From: Diplolepis rosae
Lineage: Eukaryota > Arthropoda > Insecta > Hymenoptera > Diplolepididae
Reading direction: 5' to 3'
Length of the DNA: 64,000 bases
Assembly: GCA_030998225.1 (NCBI GenBank)
Contig: JAPYXD010000754.1
Span: forward strand, 558,001-622,000
This document shows positions 1 to 10,400 of this stretch, in pieces (the first letter of the stretch is position 1; the number at the start of each line of letters is the position of its first letter). The notes beneath the pieces are model-generated. The model ran no database searches. It was not told where the DNA came from and saw only the letters and a program-made list of their open reading frames with translations. Both the position numbers and the translations under genes were made by a program.

Positions 1-141
1 TGTCTCGGCTTCGTCTCGGCTTTGTCTCGACTATGCCTCACCTAAGCCTCGACTACGTCATGGCTTCGATCTCCTGCAAGCATTGTCGCTCGTCGCGCAA
101 TAACCCTCATTATGCGCCTAGGCACGTAATATACTATTATC
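1..141 (-). mobile_element. Truncated copy of a TTATGTGCC-ended non-autonomous element (family A)
   Basis: Reverse-orientation end of a roughly 0.5-kb repeat that also occurs near 14810, 19344, 54424 and 60606. It carries the GCTCGTCGCGCAATAACC and CATTATGCGCCTAGGCACG blocks and ends in the same way as the 60606-61113 copy. The rest lies before the window. It has no coding capacity. Family assignment rests on direct comparison of the copies in this window. Confidence 0.6.
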
Positions 142-144
142 TAC

Positions 145-646
145 GAAAAAATGGTTCGGACAAAGATAGCCCAGAATTGAGGGGGGCATTCGACTGTACC
201 ATCAATTTTCAAGGTCAGATGGAGGTAAGACCCTTTTCTTAAATAAGAACCACTATTTTTGACTCTGGATACGAAAAGAGCGGGAAATTTCACGTCAAAA
301 ATGACCTGTGGAAAAATGGTTTTTTCATAGCGCCTCCTTTGAAAATCCAATTTGCGGTGCCTGTAGAGCGGGTTGAAACTACGATTTTCAACCCTAGGGC
401 TGAAAGTCGCTGTTTCAACCCGCTCCACAGTTACAGCCAATCAGATTCTCAAAAGAGTTGCTATGAAAAATAGTGTACATTACTCGAAACAAAACACAGC
501 GAAAGCATTTCGTGTGATTGCAGCCCTCGTTTCACTCGGGCAGCAAACTTCACACTCATGCAATCGCTCTATTTCGCCCCTTGTATAGTATATTACATTA
601 CAAGGGGCGAAACAGAGGGATTGCATGAGTGTGAAGTTTGCTCTGC
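145..646. mobile_element. Family B palindromic non-autonomous element with a terminal hairpin
   Basis: Related copies lie at 45915-46219 and, as a fragment, near 7190-7310. All share the tracts around GCGGGTTGAAACTACGATTTT and CTATGAAAAATAGT. At 541-585 and 600-646 there are two inverted arms of about 45 nt, separated by about 14 nt, that differ at only a few positions. This looks like two element ends fused head to head. The short ORFs here are not supported as genes. Confidence 0.55.
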
Positions 647-995
647 AAAGTGTTTACAAAGTACAAGGAAATGAAACGTAATAATAACAATCCCTAAATA
701 ATTTAATCTTTTTTTAGCTACACTTGGAGCATGGGAAGGAGCAATGACAGGTACCCCTCAAGAAAAGCATACTAGTGAGCACGACAAAAACTCCTATGTG
801 TCTTTCGAGAGGGATAAAGGTCACGTTTGTGGCGGGGCCCGAATGACGGTTGATCAAGCTTTAACTATTAAACCTTGTTTTTATGAAATTTCCAAATTTT
901 ATTCGAAAACCTACGCTGTGATTCCATCTCTCAATGTTGAACCTTATGAGATTAGAAAATTTTAAAAAGTGAACAAGAAATTTTTTATTATAATG

Positions 996-3111
996 GTGAG
1001 TAATCTTACACGAAATTGAAGGCTTGGAACGCAAAATTCTTTAAACTTGTGGTATATTACTTTAATGTATTGAATTCTCTAAAAAAAAAGTTTAATTTTG
1101 TTGTAGTTGGAAATACCACACGAGGACAGGCAAAAATATGATATAACAATGATATATAGGGGGAACAATAATTGTATAATACTAACGATTAACTTTTAGT
1201 ACTGGTTGCCAGTATTGGGCCAATGTTAAACTGGTTCTAATTTATATGCAACTAGCTTCTTGAGATTGACAAAACTTTTCGCAAAACACAACAACATTCC
1301 TCTCAAGATAATAGAAGTTTTTTATATTTTTTTCTATAATAATGCAGATCCCAAATTTGAAAAAAGCATTTATTAAATTGATCATGCTTCATTTCAAATT
1401 AAATAGTAGATGAATATATCGTATTCAAAATATTCTGCTAATAGTACGTTGTAGTCTACTGAAATCTTTGATCATTCAAAATACTGATGATAAATTACGG
1501 GATTGAAAAAAAATTCATTTTGACCATGTACTCAATGCCGGTAGTAAAAATAATATTGAACTAGTACAGTATACTACTGTAGGCAAAAATTAAGGAGAAT
1601 TTTGTTATAAAATGAAAAATCTTTATTTATTCATCCAAATCAATACTTCATCCCCTTCAAAGTAATCCCCTCCCGATATACTGCACTTATGCCAACATTT
1701 TTTCCAATCGTCGAAACACTTATTAAATTCGATTTCCGGAATTGCAATTCCGCAACTGAAATTTCATTCCGCAAACAAAATTTAATGGCACTTCTTTGTT
1801 CAACAAATTCAGACATTGTAAAAATAAAAAAAATCACCTGTAGTCGTCTAGAAAAATGATGACATTGACATGAAACTTGGCATAGATGTCAGTAACAGTA
1901 GGACCAGCATAAAAATAAAAGACTTTGTCCGAATCGGTTAGCCCGCGAAGTTTACATTAAAAATTCACCTTAGTTTTTGCCCACAGTAGTATAACCAGCA
2001 GTGAACTTTCGCAAACTTGGTTAACCTTTTACTATAATGATATTGCCCTATTGAAAATTTGTTAAACAAGAAAAAATCTGACTATAATAGCAAGAACACT
2101 GGTCATGCTTCATGCTAAAAAATCATCGATCTTAATGTGCCCAATTGATATGAGCTTCTACCAATGTTGGCTTAGGAAATTTAGTATGGAATGTCTTATA
2201 CTATAAAAGAACCAAGCACATGCCATTATTCCTAGTGTCATATGCTGTCAGAGCAATGTTCGTTACGAAAATAGCTAGACTTTCACCTTGCTACAGTTGC
2301 AAGAAACTCATCCTATTTCAGCAAGAATTCTCTTACAATCGAGATATTAGGCCACGTCTACCTATGAACGTAGCGCCTAGCGTGTTCTCTCGGTCGTAAG
2401 AGAACTCTTACTGAAATAGGATCAATTTGCTTAGTGCCAGCTTTAGCCTCTGTGACGCCCTCGAGAAAAATTTTTCATGGCGCCCCTTTCAAAATAAAAA
2501 ATGCCAATATTATGTATACTTACAAGATTTTCCGTAAAAAAAAAGAAAACACATTGGATAAGTTCTTAGAAAAAATGATATAATTGTATGGTTCAGAAAC
2601 CATACAGATTAGGTAGTACAAAAAACACAAACAAGATTTTAAGCTCTGTGCTCCAGCGCTTTCAACTTGCTGTCAATTTTTCAATTATTCTTTTATATAT
2701 TTATCACAGAAAATAGTAAATCAACTAGAATCTATAATCAATTTCAATACACAGCTGCAGATAATCAGTGTGAAAAACACTATTGCTCGAGGTTACATTT
2801 TTTCAGTAACGGTAATAATAGAAATCGTTACTTCTAGAATTTTTTTATTACGACATTAAACAGTTTATTGCTTTTGCAGCGATTTTTTTGACTATTCAGA
2901 TGGTGGCGGCAGAAGGGGCAGATTCACCAACAATACTTTCGAACAATTACTAATGTTAAAAACAAACAAGGAATACAGATATAAATAAGCGTTGATTATT
3001 ATTTTGCTTAGTACACATTACTCATATTTCTAAAATATGAAAGTAACGAAGAAAGTAACAATAATTACCTTGTTTTGAAAGAGTAACTAAGAGAAAATTA
3101 TACTTTAAAAC
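996..3111. other. AT-rich intron of copy 0, no gene recognised
   Basis: No open frame with recognisable homology. The expected 105-nt exon 3 could not be placed. The only structured item is the small inverted-repeat element at 2309-2424. ORFs here are short and lack support. Confidence 0.5.
2309..2424. mobile_element. Small inverted-repeat element (hairpin MITE-like)
   Basis: Arms begin with ATCCTATTTCAGCAAGAATT and end with its near reverse complement (CTTACTGAAATAGGAT). They also share TCTCTTACAATCGAG against CTCGGTCGTAAGAGA. Total length is about 116 nt and it can fold as one hairpin. No target duplication was resolved. Confidence 0.55.
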
Positions 3112-3998
3112 GAACGTGCCAAAAGTGGTTTGCACGATCTAAAAGTGGTGATTTTGGTTAGGAAGATGAAGAACATCCTGGGCAGCCAAAAAAGTTTGAA
3201 GATGAAGAACTGGAAGCATTACTCGATGAAGATTGTTGCCAAACACTAGAAGAGCTCGCAGAATCTTTGGGAGTCAGTCAAGCAGCTATTTCAAAACGTT
3301 TAAAAGCAGCCGGATACATTTAAAAGCAAGGAAATTGGGTTCCACATGAACTCAAGCCGAGAGACATTGAAAGGCGGTTTTGCATGTCCGAAATGCTTCT
3401 GGAATGCCACAAAAAGAAGTCATTTTTGCATCGGATTGTTACTGGTGATGAGAAATGGATCCATTACGACAACCCAAGTGCAAAAATTTATATGTGAAAT
3501 CCGGCCAACCAGCCAAATCAACGGCAAAGCCGAATATCCATAGCGCGAAGGTAAAGCTCTGTAATTGGTGGGATCAGAAGGGTGTACTGTATTATGAGCT
3601 GCTAAAACCGGGTGAAAACATCAATGGAGAACGCTACCGAACACAATTAATCCGTTTGAAGAGAGCAATAGCCGAAAAACGCCCGGAATATGCGACCAGA
3701 CACGAGGCAATAATTTTCCATCATGACAACGCTCGGCCCCATGTTGCTATTCCGTTTAAGAACTATTTGGGAAACAGTGGATGGGAAGTTTTACCCCACC
3801 CGCCTTATAGCCCAGACCTTGCCCCTTCTGACTACCATTTGTTCCGGTCGATGCAGAACGCCCTCACTGGAATACGGTTCACATCAGAATAGGGTATCTG
3901 AACAGGGTATTTGAATTATACTATTGTACATGTTTTTCTTAAATAAACGTTCAAATTTTGAAAAAAAAACCGCACGAATTAAGTTATAGATCCAATAT
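3112..3998 (+). mobile_element. 5'-truncated mariner, transposase pseudogene
   Basis: The sequence closely follows the longer mariner at 8541-9832, starting inside its helix-turn-helix region (ERTCQKWF equivalent) and running to a 3' terminal repeat containing GAATTAAGTTATAG. Transposase landmarks are readable in several frames: a GDEKWIHYDNP block with the first catalytic Asp, HHDNARPH with the second, and YSPDLAPSDYHLF with the third. Stops and frameshifts, including TAG in the final block near 3889, break it. It lies between exons 2 and 4 of copy 0, so it may have removed exon 3. It cannot code for an active enzyme. Confidence 0.85.
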
Positions 3999-5185
3999 AT
4001 CTTTGGTTAAAAATTCATTGAAACACGATAGTTGCATAAAACTTACACTAAATTAGTTAAAGTTTTTCTAACAGTATGTAAACATATACTCGTATATGAT
4101 GTGTTGCAGAATTCAGAAAATTGGTGTCAGCGTTTTCCCGAAAGCCTTTCCCAAGACGGTGATAAAATTTCTACTGTATTTGAGAATTTTTCAAACGGCA
4201 AAAATGCTCCTAGTGTAAGTGCATTTAGTCATGAACAATGAAAAATATATTTTTCGTAGATTATAACTGAACTTTTGAGAATGGTTTTTTATTATCATGT
4301 TTTTTATTTTCTCTGATATTATATTTTTTTTAAATAATTTTTAAAAAAAGCAACTGTATGAGAGTTAGCTACTTATTGTTAGTAATGTCGTAGAATTTAA
4401 TTACAACATTAATAATATCGACGTTACGCTAGTATATTTTAAAGTTGAAAATTATATAATTGAACATTATTTTTTGTTAAGGGCACGTGATACTAAAGAT
4501 ATTAGCAAATTTTATTTATACTAGGTTTTTACATGTTTGTGTCCAACGTACATAAAATTTTGTTTTCAAAATTTGGGTAATAGTAGGGAAAATAAAAATG
4601 GATGTAGATAGACTACTTTTGGTTTCGAAAATGAAAAAAAGTTCAATTCAAGCAAAATATATCGGAAAACTTTTTTCCACTATTAAAACACAAAGTAGTC
4701 TATCTACGACACAAACATATAGAAACTGGATCAAGTTGTGTTAACATGAACTTGCTACTTTTTTTTAACTATTACATGCCCTTCAGCCACGTCTAACTTA
4801 TCCGATCCCTACCTTACCGACACTTTTTACTCCCTTGTCATTTCCAAAATAATTGAAATCATTTTTTGTGTGTTCATTTCTGCTAGGTAAAAATAGTGAT
4901 GGACAAAGAAAGAAATTCATCAATCATTTTTCTATGTTCTAGGGATACGTTGGTGACCTTCTGTTCCAATGCTCACAACTTGCAGGAATGGCTGTGGAAC
5001 GTACAGAGTATCCTACCGACGCCATCGCCAAAACACTAATATTTACTGATTATCGGAATATTTATACAAGTGCAAATGAAATCCAGAATGCGTTAAATAA
5101 TGCTCATAAACAAGAATTTAAAGTAAAGCATTCTTTGTTTCAAGCCATATGTAACATAGCTTCTAGTTCTAGAAAAGGCGACACA

Positions 5186-5645
5186 ACACTGTAAAAGATA
5201 TCGGTAAATTTTCCTACTATGTATTAGGAAATTTTTCTTAATCCTTAGGGAGCATAGATTTTCCTACAAAAAGTGGAAATATTTTATAGATTTGAGGAAA
5301 ATTGACCAAATTTTCGGATTTATTTCCGGACTATTTGAAAATATAACAAAAAGGTGAGAACATTTCACAAATCTCCTAAGGCATAGGAAATTTTTCCCAT
5401 GAAAAGCGGTAATTATTCCACAAAAAACGGAAATTTGTTCACATTTTTTGGATATTTTTCCACTTAAATTATGAAATATATATCAATTTTTCCAAATAAA
5501 CTGGATATTTCTCCGACCAAATAGTAGTTTCCAGTTATATGTCGGAACTATTTCCGACTATATTTTTGGAAAAATTTACGACCTATTTGTATTTTAAGCT
5601 GTCCGACTTTTTTCGGAAAAATTTCCGAAAAATTGTTTACAGTGA
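5186..5645. mobile_element. MITE family E, copy 1, inserted in the last codons of copy 0
   Basis: Terminal inverted repeats CACTGTAAAAG (left) and TTTACAGTG (right) enclose about 450 nt rich in GGAAATTTTTCC-like tracts. A second full copy is at 5795-6260 and a truncated one at 58302-58635; a 25-nt relic lies at 16746. The left end overlaps the ACA CTG TAA that closes copy 0. The CATGAGTGA that ends intact copies, followed by the same 3' flank, reappears just beyond the right end at 5653-5661. Confidence 0.75.
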
Positions 5646-5794
5646 AGGCTTTCATGAGTGAAATTTGGTATGGAGATTCAAAAAGATTCAACGACAGTTA
5701 TTGCTCAGCATCGTAGCATATAATACCTTTATGTCGTTTTTACATTTGTTCTTTCTATTTTCTAACTCTAATTTTTTCACAGTTTACTTCAGCT

Positions 5795-6260
5795 ACACTG
5801 TAAAAAAAGTAGCGGTAAATTTTCCTATTATGCATTAGGAAAATTTTCCTGAATCCTTAGGGAGCATAGATTTTCCTACAGAAAGTGGAAATATTTCATA
5901 GATTTGAGGGAAATTGACCGAATTTTAAGATTTATTTCCGAATCATTAGGAAATATATCAAAAAGGTGAGAACATTTCACAAATCTCTCAAGTTTTAGGA
6001 AATTTTTCCCATGAAAAGCGGAAATTATTCCACAAAAACGAAAATTTGTTCACTTTTTTTGGATATTTTTCCAATTAAATTATGAAGTATATAAATTTTT
6101 CTTAATAAACTGGATATTTCTCCGACCAAACAGTAGGAACTATTTCTAGTTATATGTTAGAAATATTTCCGACTATATCTTTGGAAATTTTTACGACCCA
6201 TTTGTATTTTTAGCTGTCCGACTATTTTCGAAAATATTTTCGAAAAATTGTTTACAGTGT
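5795..6260. mobile_element. MITE family E, copy 2
   Basis: Begins ACACTGTAAAA and ends TTTACAGTGT. The interior aligns with the copy at 5186-5645 over its length. It lies in the 3' flank of copy 0 and is non-coding. Confidence 0.75.
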
Positions 6261-8540
6261 AGTGTAGACCTTAAAAAATGTTTACTTACTAGATTTTTAT
6301 GCCAGAAATATTGGACTCATTTAAAAATTGAAACGTGTATGTTCCATTAATAATTGTGCAAATTGTCATAGAGAAAGCTTTTTTTCATGCGAATTTTCAA
6401 ACATGAATAAGTATTTTTGAATGATATTCAGCGATGATGTATCTAATACAGGGAAAGAAATTTGATGGCTAAATGTATTACATTTCTTGAGAAGAAGTAC
6501 CATTTTAGAGAGTAAACCAGACCTTGGGAAAAAGTTCCATCATAATGGTAAAGTTTATTATGTCAATCATTAGTCGCTGTCGGTCTGAAATTTGAGTCTA
6601 ATAATAAGGCATAATTGCAGCATTGATATCATTTTATCGAATCTTCTGATGTAAATGTAATACAGTCAAGACTCATCTATTGCAAGGCCCGAGCGTTCCC
6701 CTAAACCCCACCTTTGCCGTATATACAACCCTGGTTGTGGCGACAGCCAATCCACTGGCTTGCTCTGAAAACCAACCTTATCGATAGTTACGATGGTGGG
6801 AGTCCCTCTCGTCTTGCAATAAACGAGTCTTGACTGTATTTTTCAACGTTATATAACATATGGTCTGTATGCATTGTCCTGTTGACAACGCAATTAAGAT
6901 GACTAGTTTAAGCGTTAACTTTTCCAGGAAAATCTTATTTAATATTATATTGAAGGATCCCAAGTATAATTGTACTCAGGTCTTAGTGGTTTTGAAACAG
7001 ATATTCCTTTGAGCAAGCACTCAATTGCTGCATTATTGCCTTTATCGTGTGACAGGACCAAATACGACGTTGGACTGTATGTGTTAATGAAATTGTTCAG
7101 TAGGTCCAAATTATTTTAACTCATTGGCCTATTTTGACGAATTGCACTCGCCATTTAAAAGATGGCCACTACGTGGTATGACGAGTGTAGCTCGCTCATT
7201 CAAAGATCGCGGTTTGTTCAACCCGCTCTACAGGTACCGAAAATCGGATTTTCAAACGAGGCGTTATGAAAAAGTTTTTCCACAGAAAAATAATAAGCCA
7301 ATAGGTTAATAATGCTTGTAATGTAAGCTATTACGTATCCATTGTCATCATCGAATGAGAAAATGTTCTTATTAAGGCAATATTGCCACCACGTTCGTAG
7401 AGGTTTTTCAAATTCTTTAATGTATAGACTCTGTTAATGACACATCAAATTAGCAATCTGTTTAATAGATTTTTATAACATGAATTGAGCACGACTTCGG
7501 ATCTGTGTTTTAAGATAACAATTTCTCACACTCTGTATTCATGCTTGAAGCGAAGAGGTCAATAGCAAAGTGTCTGAGTTTTTCAGTAATCACTTTGAAG
7601 GCTTACATGTTTAGTTCCCATTTATTTTCCGGGAAAAAACTCGAGATTCAATATCTGCTACCACAGTTTGATTTGATTTGATGAAAGAAAAGAAGACCCA
7701 AATGTCCCGCTATGCACACTATTCCCAAAAGAACCTACTGATTTCATTTATTTTTGAATTACGGTGTTGTATTGGAGCCAAAACATAAAATATATATCTT
7801 GCCAAAAAATTCCCTACTGAGAATTTGTATCGCATTTTTTTAAATTAAAATGAAAAATTTGCGTTTTATGAAAAACTATGTAAGACAAAATTTATAGATC
7901 TTATTAAAATAAACAATTTTGCAACCTTACGTTTCTTTCATATTTCGTATATTATTGTTAAAAAAATTGAATTTGTCCTTACTTTTTAGGCTCCGATAAA
8001 GTATACCAAAGCTTAATTCATTTCGATAATTCCATCGGGAGTTATCGAGTAGACAACCTACAGACAGCCGTATAGACATGGAGACACTTTCGTAAAAACC
8101 GTTTTTTCTGACTCAGGGGGTCTCAACACGTAAAGATTTGATGAACATTTGGAAAGTCATTTTTCACAAAAAACCAATACCTTCTCATATGGTGAGAATG
8201 TAAAAACATAGATTTTCATTATTATATTAATTAATTTCTCGATAATAATTTAGTAAGGGTAGAAAAATTCATTGTGATAATTTTATAGTGAACAACTTTA
8301 TATTATAACGTCTTTCATATCTCGCATTATTGTGGATAAATCTCCAAATGCAGAAAAGAATTTTTCGACCATACGTTCTAATTTTCAATTATTTAAATAG
8401 TCAAAATGAAATAAACCGACGTTTTGGCACCTTCTTTAGGCCTTTATCAGGGTACAAAAAATATTACATTCTGCAAAAATATTTAAACAATGTTATACAA
8501 AGAATGAGTGTCATTTGAAAAGAAAACGGACTCATTAAAA
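6261..8540. other. Intergenic repeats between copy 0 and copy 1, no gene
   Basis: No supported gene. A fragment of palindromic family B lies at about 7190-7310. From about 7990 begins a block (GAGTTATCGAGTA, GACTCAGGGGGTCTCAA, TAAACCGACGTTTTGGCACC) that recurs at about 32150-32600 and 59990-60440, always upstream of the odd-numbered copies. It is therefore part of the ancestral duplicated unit. Confidence 0.55.
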
Positions 8541-9832
8541 TATTGGATATATAACTCAATTCGTGCGGTTTGCTAAGAGATGGCGTAACTTGATTATTAT
8601 TCCATAGTTCCAATATTCCGAACATGCGTTGGAAAGCTACTGTCATTGTGCGTCTTTTTCAGTATATGTCATTCATTTGAATCGTGAACAAAAATAATTT
8701 TTTTTCACTCAAATATGTCGAACTTTGTGCCTGAAGAAGTGTTTTTGCGGGGAGTTCTTCTTCATTACTTTAATATGAAGAAAACTGCTGCCCAAAGTCA
8801 TCGTAGTTTGGTGGAAGTTTATGGTGAACATGCTCTAGCTGAGCGAACGTGCCAAAAGTGGTTTGCACGATTTAAAAGTGTTGATTTTGGCTTGGAATAC
8901 GAAGAACGTCCTGGGCAGAAAAAACAATTGAAGATGAAGAACTGGAAGCCTTACTCGATGGAGATTGTTGCTAAATACAAGAAGAGCTCGAAGAATCTTT
9001 GGGAGTCACTCAAGCAGCCATTTCAAAACCTTTAAAAGCAGCTGGATACATTCAAAAGCAAGGAAATCGGGTTCCACATGAACTCAAGCCGAGAGACGTT
9101 GAAAGGCGGTTTCGCATGTCCGAAATGCTGCTGGAACGCCACAAACACAAGTCATTTTTGCATCGGATTGTTACTGGCTATGAAGAATTGATCCATTACG
9201 ACAACCCCAAGCGCAAAAAATCGTATCTTAAACCGGGCCAACGAGCCAAATCAACTGCAATGCTGAATACTCATGGCGCGAAGGTAATGCTCTGTAATTG
9301 GTGGGATCAGAAGGGTGTGCTGTATTATGAGCTGCTAAAACCGGGTGAAATCATCAATGGAAAACGCTACCGAACAGAATTAATCCGTTTGAAGAGAGCA
9401 ATAGCCGAAAAACGCCCGGAATATGTGACCAGACACGAGGCAATAATTTTCCATCATGACAACGCTCGGCCCCATGGTGCTATTCCGGTTAAGAACTATT
9501 TGGAAAATAGTAAATGGGAAGTTTTACCCCACCCGCCTTATAGCCTAGACCTTGCCCCTCCTGACTACCATTTGTTCCGGTCGATGCAGAACGCCCTCAC
9601 TGGAATACGGTTCACACCAGAACAGGGTATCAAAAATTGTCTTGATTTATTCTTGGCCGCCAAGCCGGCGCGGTTTTTTTGGGATGGAATCCACAAATTG
9701 CCAGAAAGATGGGAAAAAGTCATAGCTTCAGATGGGCAATACTTTTAATAATACTATTGTATATGTTTTTCTTAAATAAACGTTCAAATTTAAAAAAAAA
9801 ACCGGATGAATTAAGTTATAGATTCAATATTA
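8541..9832 (+). mobile_element. Near full-length mariner with dead transposase
   Basis: Terminal repeats: left contains ATAACTCAATTCGTGCGGTT; right is its imperfect reverse complement (GGATGAATTAAGTTATAG). The transposase starts at 8715 (MSNFVPEEVFLR) with an N-terminal helix-turn-helix, then shifts frame near 8930-9010 and continues to 9748. In the catalytic domain the second and third Asp are present (HHDNARPH; YSLDLAPPDYHLF, 34 residues apart). The first is lost: IVTGYEELIHYD stands where mariners have GDE. It sits 650 nt upstream of the copy 1 TATA box. It is non-autonomous or dead, and mobilisable only in trans. Confidence 0.9.
8715..9748 (+). pseudogene. Mariner transposase pseudogene
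   Basis: Two overlapping frames, 8715-9035 and 8999-9748, together cover a normal-length mariner transposase of about 345 residues. The first holds the DNA-binding half (TCQKWFARFKS, then a degraded linker). The second holds GVTQAAISKPLKAAGY and the DD34D core. The shared NWWDQKGVLYYELL and PHPPYS motifs are typical of the family. One frameshift and the Asp-to-Tyr change at the first catalytic position make it inactive. Confidence 0.88.
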
Positions 9833-10198
9833 AAGTCTATTTACCTTAAACGTTGTAGTTTTTAGATCTAATTTTTTATCACAGATTATCATATTGCGAG
9901 AAACTTATATTTTTTCCATCATATGATGAGAAGTCTTTTCAACTTAAAATATATTATTTTACTAACAGTGTGATAAGAAGGGACATATTAACCCCATATT
10001 TACGTGCAAACTTTACCGTATAACTCTTTTTCAAACCAAAGCGATTGCAGTAGCTCAAGGCTGTGCGGTTGGGATAACTCAAGTAATGGTGCTTCTGTAT
10101 AGTGATCACATTTCAGAATTGCTTTATCACTAAAGGTTTGATTATGCCTGACGGCTTTTAGGCATCACCACTCGTCATCGCTTTCTCTTGTTTATCCT
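9833..10198 (+). promoter_or_regulatory. Upstream region of copy 1 (odd-copy type)
   Basis: This block is shared with the regions upstream of copies 3 and 5. It contains a short imperfect hairpin, TGCCTGA...TTAGGCA, about 50 nt upstream of the TATA box, which copies 2 and 4 lack. No gene lies here. A regulatory role is inferred from conservation and position only. Confidence 0.45.
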
Positions 10199-10207
10199 AT
10201 TTATAAT
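10199..10207 (+). promoter_or_regulatory. TATA box of copy 1
   Basis: TATTTATAA followed by TGCAAATTTACTCTCC lies 202 nt before the ATG of copy 1. The same element sits 201-202 nt before the ATG in copies 2, 3 and 4. A start site about 30 nt downstream would give a 5' UTR near 170 nt. The start site itself is not visible. Confidence 0.6.
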
Positions 10208-10400
10208 GCAAATTTACTCTCCAAGATTTTTCCCATTATCACTGATACTCCCAGATGCCACGTTGGTGCCACACACCCAATGTAAACTACGAGCTCGTTT
10301 GTGTGATTCGTGTAGATAGTTATTCTTCGTGTTGTCTAAGACAGTGCACACGTGTCACAATAATTTAGTCTTGAGTATTTCCATACATATGCCATGAAGG

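Larger units (their letters stand above)
718..5194 (+). pseudogene. Copy 0: old, diverged and broken member of the protease-homologue family
   Basis: Exons found: exon 2 at 718-995 (acceptor TTTTTTTAG, donor GTGAGT), exon 4 at 4110-4214 (acceptor TTGCAG, donor GTAAGT) and exon 5 at 4943-5194. Exon 2 keeps NSYVSFERD, the CGGAR block and an ALTIKPC block where S1 proteases have VLTAAHC, so the catalytic His is a Pro. Exon 5 keeps GDLLFQCSQLAGMA. Phases match the intact copies. A TAA at 963-965 interrupts exon 2 about ten codons before its donor. Exon 3 was not found between 996 and 4109, where a mariner sits at 3112-3998. Exon 1 is not in the window. Exons 4 and 5 are still open and well bordered, so decay may be recent or the stop may be read in another transcript form. 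The last two codons and the stop come from an inserted MITE. Divergence from copies 1-4 is large, so this is an early paralogue. Confidence 0.7.

Noticed and set aside
2876..2960. Candidate exon 3 of copy 0 after a TTTTGCAG acceptor
   Set aside because: No frame resembles the ADRQDDVAL...GVVVGY exon, and an in-frame TGA follows at once in phase 0.
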